Assembly: GCF_009663395.1 (NCBI RefSeq)
Contig: NZ_QKNW01000001.1
Span: 124,001 to 188,000 of the forward strand
Reading direction: 5' to 3'
From: Halosegnis longus
GTDB lineage: Archaea > Halobacteriota > Halobacteria > Halobacteriales > Haloarculaceae
Length of the DNA stretch: 64,000 nt
A model generated the notes under the pieces. The model made no database searches. It worked only from the letters and a program-made list of their open reading frames with translations, and had not been told where the DNA came from. The position numbers were made by a program, and so were the translations under genes. Positions 17,811 to 26,039 of the stretch are shown here, piece after piece. The stretch's first letter is position 1, and every line of letters starts with the position of its first letter.

Positions 17811-18410
17811 ATGTCACTTGCTGATGCACATCGACCGACGAATCGTCGCGAACGCTACAGTTTGATGGCCGACGCCGCCTCTCGACCCTTCGCCGCGGGC
17901 GCGGTCGCGGTTCCGCTCGTGCTGCCGGTCGTGGGGTATCTCTCGGGTGACGTTCGTGTCATGTTCGCCGTCCATCTGTTCCTCGGGGCGTTCTGGTTCG
18001 GGACCGCGGTGCTCGGTGCGGTCGTGCTGGGACCGGTCATGGGGTCGCTCTCCGAGGGTGCGAACGTCGAGTTCGCCAAGGGGTTCGTCCCGCGGATGAA
18101 CCTCCTCATGGAGCCGGTATCGGTCGGCGTCGTCGGGTCGGGCATCGGGCTCGCGGCCATGATGGGGCTGTGGGCGTCGCCGTCGCCGTCGCTGTGGGCC
18201 GCACTGGCAATCGCGACCGCGCTGCTCGTGCTCGGCTTCGGCCCGCTCCACTCGTTTACCGCCGGGATGTTCGATGAAATCGCGGCCCAGGACACCGACC
18301 ACGAGCGGCTCGCGGAGCTGAACAAGAAGTACGGCATGTTGAGTCTCGTCGAACTCGTCTTGATGATTGCCATCGTCGGGACGATGGTCGGGCTGCGGTG
18401 GGGCGTCTAA
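17811..18410 (+). CDS. Uncharacterised four/five-helix membrane protein
   Basis: 199 residues from ATG at 17811 (181 from the alternative at 17865). After a charged N-terminus there are hydrophobic segments at about 30-48, 54-76, 101-124, 131-148 and 178-197. The FLGAFWFGTAVL and FVPRMNLLMEPV patterns recall small respiratory-chain-like or copper-resistance-D-like membrane proteins, but I cannot place it in a family. Single gene between divergent FMN reductase and convergent mutY. Confidence 0.7.
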   Translation: MSLADAHRPTNRRERYSLMADAASRPFAAGAVAVPLVLPVVGYLSGDVRVMFAVHLFLGAFWFGTAVLGAVVLGPVMGSLSEGANVEFAKGFVPRMNLLMEPVSVGVVGSGIGLAAMMGLWASPSPSLWAALAIATALLVLGFGPLHSFTAGMFDEIAAQDTDHERLAELNKKYGMLSLVELVLMIAIVGTMVGLRWGV

Positions 18411-18419
18411 GCTACTGAG

Positions 18420-19334
18420 TTAGCTTCGGAGCCGGACCGTCGCGTCCTCGGTTTCGTCCTCGATATCGACCAGTCCGTCGTCCGCGAGGTCAGAAAGCAG
18501 TCCACGCAGCCACTCGCGGCCGTACTCGCCGTCCGGCGTGTAGTCGACGCGGACCCGGTGGCCGAGGGTGTCGAGTGGCAGTTCCTCGTGTTCGCCGAGG
18601 AGCTTGACCACGCGCCCCCGCATCTGTCGGCGGCTCCCCTCGAAGCTCGGCTGTGTCGGCACGTCCGGCGCGGTGAAATCACCGGTCCGGTAGGCGTGAC
18701 ACCACTCGCGGAGGGGGCAACTCGCCTCGTCACACTCGGGCGTCTTCCCGCAGGCGACGCCGCCCAACTCCATGATGGCGTTGTTCCAGACCCGGGACTC
18801 GCCGGCGGGCATGAGGTCGTTCGCCGCCTCTTCGAAGGCGCTGTCGTCGTCGGGCACGTCGAACACCCGATGGAGGACGCGTTTCACGTTCGTGTCGACG
18901 ACGGCGTCGCCGTTGTTGAACGCGAAGGAGGCGACGGCGTTGGCGGTGTAGGGACCGACGCCCATCAGCTCCTGTAGCTCGTCGGGCGACTCGGGAAAGG
19001 AGCCGCCGTACTCGTCGCGGACCTGCCGGGCGGCCTCGTGGAGATACGTCGCACGATTGTTGTAGCCGAGCGAGTGGCTGCTCCAAAAGCCGACCACGTC
19101 AGACTGGGCCGCGGCGGCGAGCGCATCCACGTCGGGCCACTCCGCGAGGAAATCGTGGTACGCCGCCTCGACACGCGAAAGCTGTGTCTGCTGACTCATC
19201 ACCTCGCTCACGAGAATCCGGTAGGGGTCGGTCGTCTCGCGCCAGGGAAACGAGCGGTGGTCGGTCTCGTACCACTCGACGAGCGCGGACTGCACGGCCG
19301 ACACGTCCTCGGGTAGCGGGCCGGACTCCGTCAT
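18420..19334 (-). CDS. mutY: A/G-specific adenine DNA glycosylase (MutY)
   Basis: 304 residues. Catalytic start SFPWRETTDPYRILVSEVMSQQT is nearly invariant in MutY. Helix-hairpin-helix MGVGPYTANAVASF lies near 118-131 with catalytic Asp in VDTNVKR. A four-cysteine Fe-S motif follows (ACGKTPECDEASCPLREWC) with C-x5-C-x4-C-x5-C spacing, differing from the usual C-x6-C-x2-C-x5-C. The last 80 residues (EGSRRQMRGRVVKLL onward) resemble the short winged-helix-like end of actinobacterial MutY, with no NUDIX-like 8-oxoG domain. Removes adenine opposite 8-oxoguanine. Confidence 0.92.
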   Translation of the reverse strand: MTESGPLPEDVSAVQSALVEWYETDHRSFPWRETTDPYRILVSEVMSQQTQLSRVEAAYHDFLAEWPDVDALAAAAQSDVVGFWSSHSLGYNNRATYLHEAARQVRDEYGGSFPESPDELQELMGVGPYTANAVASFAFNNGDAVVDTNVKRVLHRVFDVPDDDSAFEEAANDLMPAGESRVWNNAIMELGGVACGKTPECDEASCPLREWCHAYRTGDFTAPDVPTQPSFEGSRRQMRGRVVKLLGEHEELPLDTLGHRVRVDYTPDGEYGREWLRGLLSDLADDGLVDIEDETEDATVRLRS

Positions 19335-19419
19335 TACCCCGTGTAGCCGTGACGCCCGTTTTAGCGTGACGTTTACCCAAACCGGGGGTAGTTATGCGGC
19401 TCGACCGCGTTCGTGAGGT

Positions 19420-19740
19420 ATGACGCTCGACCACCTCCAGACGGACGTAGCAAACGCGGCTCGCGAGTTGGGCGACGAGTGTGTCGTCGACCTCGACGCC
19501 GAGACGCGCAACGAACTCGCGCTGTTGTCCGCGGCGTACGGCACCGACGACCCCGCCGAACTGTTCCGGCGCGCGATTCACGGCCTGTTCCAGCGACAGG
19601 TCGAGACCGGAAACATCGACTTCCATCTCCGCTCGGAGTACGACTGCACCTACGACGAGTATCTCTCCGGGATGACGTTCGCCGAGATGACGGGCCAGCA
19701 GACTCCCGAGCCGAACGACGACCGCCGCTATCAGTTCTGA
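19420..19740 (+). CDS. Conserved haloarchaeal protein of unknown function
   Basis: 106 residues, acidic. MTLDHLQTDVAN start, a central helical part (ELFRRAIHGLFQRQVETG) that could be ribbon-helix-helix-like, and a tail with a YDCTYDEYLSGM segment. The helical part after a strand-like CVVDLDAE suggests a small DNA-binding or antitoxin-like fold, but this is weak. Single gene with a GC-rich 85-base spacer from mutY, divergent from it. Confidence 0.65.
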   Translation: MTLDHLQTDVANAARELGDECVVDLDAETRNELALLSAAYGTDDPAELFRRAIHGLFQRQVETGNIDFHLRSEYDCTYDEYLSGMTFAEMTGQQTPEPNDDRRYQF

Positions 19741-19752
19741 GTCCCGTCGACG

Positions 19753-20475
19753 CTACTCTCGCGTGTCGAACTGCCGGGGAACGCGCGTCCAGTCGTACCC
19801 GTCGAAGCTGAGCGACGGACTCGCCCCGCGTGGAACCTGGCCGTAGTCGCGCAGAAACGCCCGCAGTCCCGAGGGGCCGCCGAAGTCTCCGATGAACCAG
19901 AGACAGACCCGCGGGACGCGGACGCGGTCGGTCGCGGCGTCGTACTGTACGTGCTGGGCGAGATACTGCTCGGTGGCGTCGTCGAGGGCTCGGTCGACCG
20001 TCTCGGCGTCGTACGAGAGAATCGCCGGGCAGCTCGCCGCTCCGCAGTTGAGCGCGAAGTGAATCCGCGGGTCGACCGGAAGCCGGTAGGCCGGGCCGAA
20101 GCCACACCGAGCGAGCCGCGGGAGGTAGCCGAGCCCGTACTTCGACTGTCTGTTTCGCATGAGGCCATGTTCGATGTCGTCGAGGCTCACGTCGATGCCA
20201 GCGACGGTGATGGCGGTCGTACGGAAGAAGCGCCAGCGCGACTCGAACAGTTCGGGCCGACGGTCCAACAAGAGCTGTGCACCGGCGTTGTAGACGTTGA
20301 GCCAGAAGGCGAGCGCGGTTCGGCGGTCGGTCCGTACCTCGGCGAGCGCGTCCTCGTCGAACGCGGCGAGGGTTTGTTCGTGTGCCTCCGTCGGCTGTTC
20401 GCGCCGGACGCGTTCGAGAAGCTGTCGGGCGACTGTCGAGGGTGTCGCTGCCGTGTCGCCCGTCGTGCTACTCAT
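19753..20475 (-). CDS. DUF547 domain-containing protein
   Basis: 240 residues. Family hallmarks in order: AFWLNVYNAGAQLLL (about 56-70), SLDDIEHGLMR (about 97-107), and DPRIHFALNCGAASCP (about 136-151), which is the core of DUF547. The domain occurs in bacteria and plants without established biochemistry; the conserved Cys/His hints at an enzyme. No signal peptide visible, so probably cytoplasmic. It follows convergently the small haloarchaeal gene. Confidence 0.88.
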   Translation of the reverse strand: MSSTTGDTAATPSTVARQLLERVRREQPTEAHEQTLAAFDEDALAEVRTDRRTALAFWLNVYNAGAQLLLDRRPELFESRWRFFRTTAITVAGIDVSLDDIEHGLMRNRQSKYGLGYLPRLARCGFGPAYRLPVDPRIHFALNCGAASCPAILSYDAETVDRALDDATEQYLAQHVQYDAATDRVRVPRVCLWFIGDFGGPSGLRAFLRDYGQVPRGASPSLSFDGYDWTRVPRQFDTRE

Positions 20476-20532
20476 TGCCCCGGCGTAGGCGGTATCGGAA
20501 CTAAACCGTTGTGCGGGCGCGCTCGGGAGATC

Positions 20533-21486
20533 TCAGACGCCGGCCCACCACCAGCCCGCGGTCAGGGCGACCGCGAGGACGACCATCGCGGCGACGGCCG
20601 GTAGCGGACTCCGTCGCCGGGTCAACGTCGTCCAGCCCCACAGGAGGAACGGTACCGGTGTGAGGTGGGCCGCGGCGACGACGGGCGGAAGGAGTCCACC
20701 CCGCCAGAGTGCGAGCGTCGCAAGCGCGGCCGACACGGCGAGAGCGGCGTACGCGCGTCTGAGCCGCGTCGGTCCCCACCGGACGGCGAGCGTTCGCTTG
20801 CCGACGCGTTCGTCGGCCGCTCTGTCGGGCCAGTGGACCGCGAGCAGATTACAACCGACGACGAGCGTGAACGGGACGACGACCGCCGCGGCGCTCGGCG
20901 TCGGAGGTGCGACGACCGCAACCCCGTACACCGGGAGGAGTAGCCCGCCGAGCACCATGTTCACCGGTTCGCCGAGCCCGCGTCTGACGAGTGCGACCGG
21001 CGGAAGCGAGTAGGCGACGCCGGCAACGAGGATGGTCGCGGCGAGCGCGACGGCAATCGGGGAGAGCGGTCCAACACCACCCACAGCGAGCAGTGCGACG
21101 GCAACGGCTCCGGTCCCGAGGGTCGCCCGTCCGAGAAACGACGCCGGAAGGCCGGTTTCGGCGAGTGCGCCGCTCCCTCCGGAGAAGGGAGTTCGGTCGG
21201 CGAGCGCGTCCGTGTCGGCGTCGGCGTACTCGTTCGCGTAGTGGACCGCGACCGCGACGGCGAGCAGGACGACCCCACCGACGAGCACGGCGGGGGTGAG
21301 CCGCGGAACGAACGTCGCGGCTGCGACTGGCCGGCCCGTCGTCGCCATCCCGACGCCGAGCGCGTACAGCAGGCCGATGAGTGCGAGCTGGCTCGGGCGA
21401 CTGGCCGCCCACAGCGCCCACAGGTGGGGAACGCGTTCGACGAGCCAGGAACGAAGTGTGTCGATGCCGTCTCTTGTGTGCGACAT
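20533..21486 (-). CDS. UbiA family prenyltransferase (MenA-like)
   Basis: 317 residues from ATG at 21486 (upstream frame to 21522 possible). About eight transmembrane segments. First Asp-rich motif NEYADADTDALADR followed by TPFSGGSGAL, the MenA-type arrangement; second motif HWPDRAADERVGKRTL. These bind prenyl diphosphate and Mg2+. Likely attaches a polyprenyl chain to an aromatic acceptor, most plausibly 1,4-dihydroxy-2-naphthoate in menaquinone synthesis, though other UbiA paralogues occur in haloarchaea. Divergent from the next gene across 65 bases. Confidence 0.85.
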   Translation of the reverse strand: MSHTRDGIDTLRSWLVERVPHLWALWAASRPSQLALIGLLYALGVGMATTGRPVAAATFVPRLTPAVLVGGVVLLAVAVAVHYANEYADADTDALADRTPFSGGSGALAETGLPASFLGRATLGTGAVAVALLAVGGVGPLSPIAVALAATILVAGVAYSLPPVALVRRGLGEPVNMVLGGLLLPVYGVAVVAPPTPSAAAVVVPFTLVVGCNLLAVHWPDRAADERVGKRTLAVRWGPTRLRRAYAALAVSAALATLALWRGGLLPPVVAAAHLTPVPFLLWGWTTLTRRRSPLPAVAAMVVLAVALTAGWWWAGV

Positions 21487-21551
21487 CGGGTAGATGTACC
21501 GGCGCGTCGGAGTGACCGACACGCTGATTGTGACGCCAGCGAAGAGTGTGT

Positions 21552-22256
21552 ATGAGTCGCAGAGCCGCCGAATCGGGGTTCGAACTGTTCTTGGACCCGA
21601 CGATGACGGCCGTTCGCCGCGAGTTCAGCGTCGAGCGCGCGCCCCGGGGAACCGGCTTCGGACTCGGGGGGCGGGTCGTCGACAGACTGCGGGAGAACAA
21701 CGACGCAATCGAGCGACAGCTCGTCGCCGGCGAGTTCGACGCCTACCGCGAGCGGTCGCTCGCGCAGTTTCGCGTCCTGCTCGATGCCGTCGAGAGCGAC
21801 GAGGAAATCGAGGCGTTCGCCGATGAGTTACTCGCACACGACAGCTACGTGGAGGCGGTCGACGAGACGGCGACGCCGGCACAGCGAGCAGCCGTCGAGG
21901 AGGACGTGCTCTCGCGACTGGAACGGCTCGGCACGGGACTCGAACCCGTTCTCGACCGGCCGGAAGACGACTTCTGGGCGGCCGCGAACGCGGCGTACAG
22001 CCGGGAGGCAGCGACGACGCTCGTGCAGGAGGCGTTTCCGTTCACCGAGCCGCTGTCGACACACCGGAACGTGTTGACCTTCGAGGTCGAGGCCGACCCG
22101 AACGAGCTGCTCGACAGCGCGCTGCTGCCGACGCTGCCGACCGCGAGCATCGACTACACGGACGAGGCGATTCACGCGATGACGCGGGCCGAACGACAGG
22201 TGGTCGCCGACCTCACCGACGAGGTTCGCTCGCGGTTCGAGGCCGAGGAGGAGTGA
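21552..22256 (+). CDS. Haloarchaeal protein of unknown function
   Basis: 234 residues from ATG at 21552 (a GTG two codons upstream is possible). Starts MSRRAAESGFELF; strongly acidic, predicted mostly helical with a beta portion near residue 160 (RNVLTFEVEADPNELLDSAL). No transmembrane helices, no metal motif. Shares a divergent spacer with the UbiA gene; 30 bases before the redoxin gene, so it may be co-transcribed with it. Confidence 0.7.
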   Translation: MSRRAAESGFELFLDPTMTAVRREFSVERAPRGTGFGLGGRVVDRLRENNDAIERQLVAGEFDAYRERSLAQFRVLLDAVESDEEIEAFADELLAHDSYVEAVDETATPAQRAAVEEDVLSRLERLGTGLEPVLDRPEDDFWAAANAAYSREAATTLVQEAFPFTEPLSTHRNVLTFEVEADPNELLDSALLPTLPTASIDYTDEAIHAMTRAERQVVADLTDEVRSRFEAEEE

Positions 22257-22286
22257 ACCTTTGCCGATTGCCGGCGTAGGTCGGGT

Positions 22287-22790
22287 ATGAGTACACAGGT
22301 GCCGGAGTTCTCGCTGCCGAACGTCGCCGTCGGTCCGGACCCGTTCTCGCTGTCGGCGCTGTCAGACGACGTTGCGTTCGTCGTCGTGTTCTTCCAGCGC
22401 GACCACTACTGCACGAACTGCCGGAAGCAGGTCCGGGACGTGGCCGAGCGCTACGACGCGTTCCGACAGCGGGACGCCGAAGTGGTCTCTATCGTTCCGG
22501 AGCCGCGCGAGCAGGTCGAAACGTGGCAGGAGCGCTACGACCTCCCGTATCCGCTGTTGGCCGACCCGGACGCCGCGGTGGGAGACGCGTACGACCAGCC
22601 CGTGCGATTCGGGCTGTTGGGTCGGTTCAGCGACTTCTTCGGCCGGATGCCGGAGGTCGTCATCATCGACCGGCGCGGTCCCGAGCCGGAACTCGCGTAC
22701 GCCTACGAGGGGAGTTCGACGTTCGACCGGCCGGATATCGACACGCTGCTCGCGGAGCTTGACGACCTCCGCGAGGAGTCAGCCGAATAG
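22287..22790 (+). CDS. Thioredoxin-fold redoxin (AhpC/TSA-like) protein
   Basis: 167 residues. PEFSLPNV start, strand VAFVVVFFQRDHYCTNCRKQV with CxxC at about residues 42-45, then VVSIVPEPREQ and YPLLADPDAAVGDAY typical of peroxiredoxin/AhpC-TSA proteins. Likely a peroxiredoxin-like or thiol oxidoreductase; the CTNC pair resembles haloarchaeal redoxin family proteins. Cytoplasmic, no signal. Confidence 0.85.
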   Translation: MSTQVPEFSLPNVAVGPDPFSLSALSDDVAFVVVFFQRDHYCTNCRKQVRDVAERYDAFRQRDAEVVSIVPEPREQVETWQERYDLPYPLLADPDAAVGDAYDQPVRFGLLGRFSDFFGRMPEVVIIDRRGPEPELAYAYEGSSTFDRPDIDTLLAELDDLREESAE

Positions 22791-22855
22791 GGGAAGGCTG
22801 TGCCGTCGGTCGACCTCGTAGGAGGACTTATCGGCCGGGCCTCACATCAGGGGGT

Positions 22856-24019
22856 ATGAGACTCAGGGACGTGAGCCGGGGGACGGTCGCGTGGTGGGCG
22901 CTCGGCGGGTTTCTGGCCGTCCTGCTCGCGTCGGTCGCCAACCGGTTCCTCGGGACGCTCGCGGTCGCGCTGTTCGTCTACTACGTCTCGCGACCGGTCT
23001 ACCGACGGCTCCGAGTCCGGCTGCCCGCCTCGCTGGCCGCCGTCAGTTCCATCCTCGTGTTGGTGGTGCCGCTGTTTCTGCTCGTGGGCTACTCGCTCAC
23101 TATCGGCTTGCGGGAGTTCAACGCCGTCGCCAGCGGCACCGACCTGAGTCGGTTCGAGTCGGTGGTCAGGCCGTACACGAACGTCACGGCGAGCGTGAGC
23201 GACCCGGCCGCGCTGCTCGACGACCCGGACCTCGTCGCGACGCTGCAGAACACGCTTGCGACCGGCCTCGACTATCTCGGCCTGATTGGGTCGGTGTTGC
23301 TCCGGCTGTTCATCATCGTCGCTATCGTCTTCTATCTGCTCCGCGACGGCCCGCGGCTCGGTCGCTGGCTCCTGAACCGGTTCGGCGACGACGCCGGTAT
23401 CTTCGAGCAGTACACCCGGGCGGTGGACCGCGACCTCTACCGCGTCTTCTCTGGCAACATCCTCAACGCCGTGTTCACGGCCGCCATCGGCGCAATCGTC
23501 TACTCGGTGTTGAACGTCCTCGCCATCGGCGGCCCGCAGATACCGTATCCCGCACTCATCGGTCTACTGGCCGGAGCCGCCTCGCTCATCCCGGTCATCG
23601 GGATGAAGCTGGTGTACGTCCCCGTCTCCGGCTACCTCGTCGCGACGGCCGCGTCGAGTCCAGACCCGGTGTTCGCGATGCCGATTATCTTCACCGCGTT
23701 GTCGTTCGTCGTCGTGGACACGATTCCGGACCTCGTGTTGCGTCCGTACGTCTCGGGGCGGAATCTCCACGTCGGATTAGTCATGTTCGCGTACATCTTC
23801 GGCCCGCTGGTGTTCGGCTGGTACGGCATCTTCCTCGGCCCGCTGGTGTTGATTTTCATCGTCCACTTCGCGCGGGTGGTGTTGCCGGAGCTCATCTCCG
23901 GAACGGAGATACGCCCCTTCGCCGTCGACCCGGCGGTCGCGACCGAGCCGGTCGAAGAGGTGCGCGAGGAGTCGACTGTCGAGTCGGCCGTCGAACGAAT
24001 CGAAGACGGCGAGTCGTAA
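22856..24019 (+). CDS. AI-2E family transporter
   Basis: 387 residues with about eight transmembrane segments, typical length. Pairs of N-terminal helices, a soluble region about residues 80-140, then IFYLLRDGPRLGRWLLN-type FFLLRDG motif, LAGAASLIPVIGMKLVYVP, and DTIPDLVLRPYVSGRNLHVG near the end, all AI-2E (formerly UPF0118) signatures. Family members export small molecules or act as Na+(Li+)/H+ antiporters. Acidic C-terminal tail of about 35 residues. The following PadR gene on the other strand abuts its stop. Confidence 0.92.
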   Translation: MRLRDVSRGTVAWWALGGFLAVLLASVANRFLGTLAVALFVYYVSRPVYRRLRVRLPASLAAVSSILVLVVPLFLLVGYSLTIGLREFNAVASGTDLSRFESVVRPYTNVTASVSDPAALLDDPDLVATLQNTLATGLDYLGLIGSVLLRLFIIVAIVFYLLRDGPRLGRWLLNRFGDDAGIFEQYTRAVDRDLYRVFSGNILNAVFTAAIGAIVYSVLNVLAIGGPQIPYPALIGLLAGAASLIPVIGMKLVYVPVSGYLVATAASSPDPVFAMPIIFTALSFVVVDTIPDLVLRPYVSGRNLHVGLVMFAYIFGPLVFGWYGIFLGPLVLIFIVHFARVVLPELISGTEIRPFAVDPAVATEPVEEVREESTVESAVERIEDGES

Positions 24020-24304
24020 TCAGGCCTCGTCGCCCTCGAGATACTGTCGTTCCCAGTCGCGGCGCGCGTCGATCTCCCGCCGGCCGCGCCGCGTCAGGGT
24101 GTAGTAGTTCGTCCGCTGGTCGATTTCGCCCTTTTCGACCAGCCCTTTCTCCACGAGCGTGTCGAGATTCGGGTAGAGTCGGCCGTGGTGAATCTCCTTC
24201 TCGTAGTACTCCTCTAACTCCTCTTTGATCTGGAGTCCGTGGGGTTCCTCGTTGCCGGCGATGACGTACATGAGATCACGCTGGAAGCCTGTCAGGTCGT
24301 ACAT
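24020..24304 (-). CDS. PadR family transcriptional regulator
   Basis: 94 residues from ATG at 24304; the longer frame to 24415 is rejected. Starts MYDLTGFQRDL, winged helix follows with EEPHGLQIKEELEEYY and HHGRLYPNLDTLVEKGLVEKG (the PadR wing with RLYPNL), then NYYTLTRRGRREI. DNA-binding dimer; ligand and targets unknown. Adjacent convergent AI-2E transporter may be a target but this is not shown by the sequence. TATA-like AATAAATATAT upstream supports the start. Confidence 0.9.
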   Translation of the reverse strand: MYDLTGFQRDLMYVIAGNEEPHGLQIKEELEEYYEKEIHHGRLYPNLDTLVEKGLVEKGEIDQRTNYYTLTRRGRREIDARRDWERQYLEGDEA

Positions 24305-24465
24305 ACCGGCCACGTACGTGGCGAGAAATAAATATATCTTCGGAGTTACACGCCCGCGAACCGTGGTTCGACGGCGTCTCCCCGGTGACGCGGCCCAGTG
24401 ATTCGTGACACGCACGGTATAGGTCCGACGGGATAGCTTATTCGTGTCCGCGACGTGTACATAGT

Positions 24466-24735
24466 ATGGAAGAACAGTTGTTCACGTTCGAGCGCGATAC
24501 CGACCGAGCGACCATCGCACAACTGCTCCGCGACGTGGCCGACAATCTCGCGGCCGGGGAGCCGGTGCAACTGTCCGCCGGCGAGGAGTCAATCACGCTC
24601 GACGTACCGAGCCAGGCCGAGTTCGAGGTGCAGGTGGAACGGGAAACCGAAGGCGACGAGACGGAACTATCGGTCGAGTTCGAAATCGAGTGGGACGAGA
24701 CCGACGGCGGAGACGCGCCGCTGTCTGTCGAGTGA
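24466..24735 (+). CDS. Amphi-Trp domain-containing protein
   Basis: 89 residues. Starts MEEQLFTFER with ATIAQLLRDVADNLAAGEPV, then the beta part FEVQVERETEGDETELSVEFEIEW, the arrangement of the amphi-Trp domain common in haloarchaea. Function unknown, but these are small acidic cytoplasmic proteins. Followed by two strong hairpins before the convergent 48-residue gene. Confidence 0.85.
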   Translation: MEEQLFTFERDTDRATIAQLLRDVADNLAAGEPVQLSAGEESITLDVPSQAEFEVQVERETEGDETELSVEFEIEWDETDGGDAPLSVE

Positions 24736-24751
24736 ACGGAAAGCGAGTGGA

Positions 24752-24839
24752 AAGCGGCCACCCAGAGAAAACCTGGGTAGCCGCTTGCCGCCCTGAATTG
24801 GTCCCCGCTGACGCTTCGGCCCTCCAAAGCGAAGCGTCA
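24752..24839. terminator. Two strong hairpins between convergent genes, probable bidirectional terminator
   Basis: First hairpin: AAGCGGC (24752-24758) with ACCCAG (24760-24765) pairs with CTGGGT (24773-24778) and GCCGCTT (24780-24786), one internal mismatch. Second hairpin: TGACGCTTCG (24809-24818) pairs perfectly with CGAAGCGTCA (24830-24839) over an 11-base loop. They occupy the 178-base spacer between a plus-strand gene ending at 24735 and a minus-strand gene ending at 24914. A small RNA is an alternative reading. Confidence 0.55.
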
Positions 24840-24913
24840 CCAGATGAAACACGTCTGTGTGGTATAAAGCTGCCGACCGTGACACACGATGTCAAACGGA
24901 CTGACAGTTCTAC

Positions 24914-25060
24914 TCAGATGTACTCCTCTTCGAGCACCCAGCCGAGCGACCGCTTGTAGTAGGTGAACATCTGTCTGACCCGTTCGTGGTTCATCTCCTC
25001 GCTCTCGAGCTGCTCTTTGATGAATTCGTACTGCTCGCGCACCTCTGCTTCGTCACGCAT
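24914..25060 (-). CDS. 48-residue haloarchaeal protein
   Basis: ATG at 25060. Starts MRDEAEVREQYEFIKEQL; helical, charged, with a YYKRSLGWVLEEE end. Same-strand neighbour upstream is the DUF1028 gene 38 bases away, so it could share that transcript. No family recognised. The frame above 25060 is compositionally unlike protein and was dropped. Confidence 0.7.
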   Translation of the reverse strand: MRDEAEVREQYEFIKEQLESEEMNHERVRQMFTYYKRSLGWVLEEEYI

Positions 25061-25097
25061 ACGTCCCCGTTCGGGGGGGAGGGGCAAAAGCCCCGGC

Positions 25098-26009
25098 CTA
25101 CACGCGGTCGAGTCGCGAGAGCCCGTGCCAGATAGCGTCGACGAGCTGGGATTCCCCCTCGCCGTCGGCGTCGTCCCAGCCGTTGGCGAGTGCATCCTCG
25201 AGCACGTCGAGCGAGTGGTTCTCGAAGTTGTTCAGCCCGCGGAACGACTCCAGGGCATCGCGTGCGCTTGCGTCGAACGTCTCCGACGGGTCGCCCTCGT
25301 AGAGCCCGAGGTCCGCGAGCGTCTGCTGGACGGCCTGTGCAGTCTCTCCGGTCAGGTCGGTCGTCTCGGCCGGCGGCTCGCGTTCGAGCAGCGTCACGTC
25401 GTAGAGCTTGAACACGCGTTCCAGTTCGTCGATGGGCGCATCGTGGTCGTCGACGCGCACGTCGATCCAGCGGTCGTTACCGCCGTCGTAGCCGCCCTCG
25501 GGCTTGACGACGTACATGGCGGCCGACTGCTCGCCGCGGGAGTCGCCGCCGGCCTCGTTACCCGCATGGAGCGCAGCGAGCAGGCGCTCGGGAAGCCCGC
25601 CGTCGGTCTCCTCGTAGGTGTCGGCCATCGCGTGGAGGGTTGCCTCGTTTTCGAGGATATTTCCCTGGACCGTGTACGTCTCACCCTGGATGTCGCCGGC
25701 GGTGTCGAAACACTCGTCGCCGGTGAAGGCGGCGACGGAGCCGTTGCGACCGACCACGCCGACCTGCCGGGATTCGGCCTCGCTGTCGCCGGCGGTGAGC
25801 GTCTCGACCACGGCCTCGGCGTCGTGGCCGCGACGGAGCAGGTCCAGTCCGGCGGGCCCGTACTCGACGTTGGCGAACGACTGGGTGGCGATTGCGCCGG
25901 CGTCGGCGCTGGCAAAGGGGACGACGGAGCCGACGCTGACGAACTTCGACTGGACGCCGACGCCGACGGCGCGGGTTTCGGGGTCGCGAGCGACGATAGA
26001 GAACGTCAT
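25098..26009 (-). CDS. DUF1028 domain-containing protein (Ntn-hydrolase-like)
   Basis: 303 residues. MTFSIVARDPETRAVGVGV start with the conserved SIVARD, GAIATQSFANVEYGPAGL, and NILENEATLHAMADTYE are DUF1028 signatures; the fold is related to Ntn hydrolases (family knowledge). The last 75 residues look like a peptidoglycan-binding-type helical domain (TLADLGLYEG, SARDALESFRGLNNFE), seen fused in this family. Substrate unknown. Probably heads a short transcript that includes the 48-residue gene. Confidence 0.88.
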   Translation of the reverse strand: MTFSIVARDPETRAVGVGVQSKFVSVGSVVPFASADAGAIATQSFANVEYGPAGLDLLRRGHDAEAVVETLTAGDSEAESRQVGVVGRNGSVAAFTGDECFDTAGDIQGETYTVQGNILENEATLHAMADTYEETDGGLPERLLAALHAGNEAGGDSRGEQSAAMYVVKPEGGYDGGNDRWIDVRVDDHDAPIDELERVFKLYDVTLLEREPPAETTDLTGETAQAVQQTLADLGLYEGDPSETFDASARDALESFRGLNNFENHSLDVLEDALANGWDDADGEGESQLVDAIWHGLSRLDRV

Positions 26010-26039
26010 ACGCCAGCCTCGCCCGCCCGCGACAAAAGA

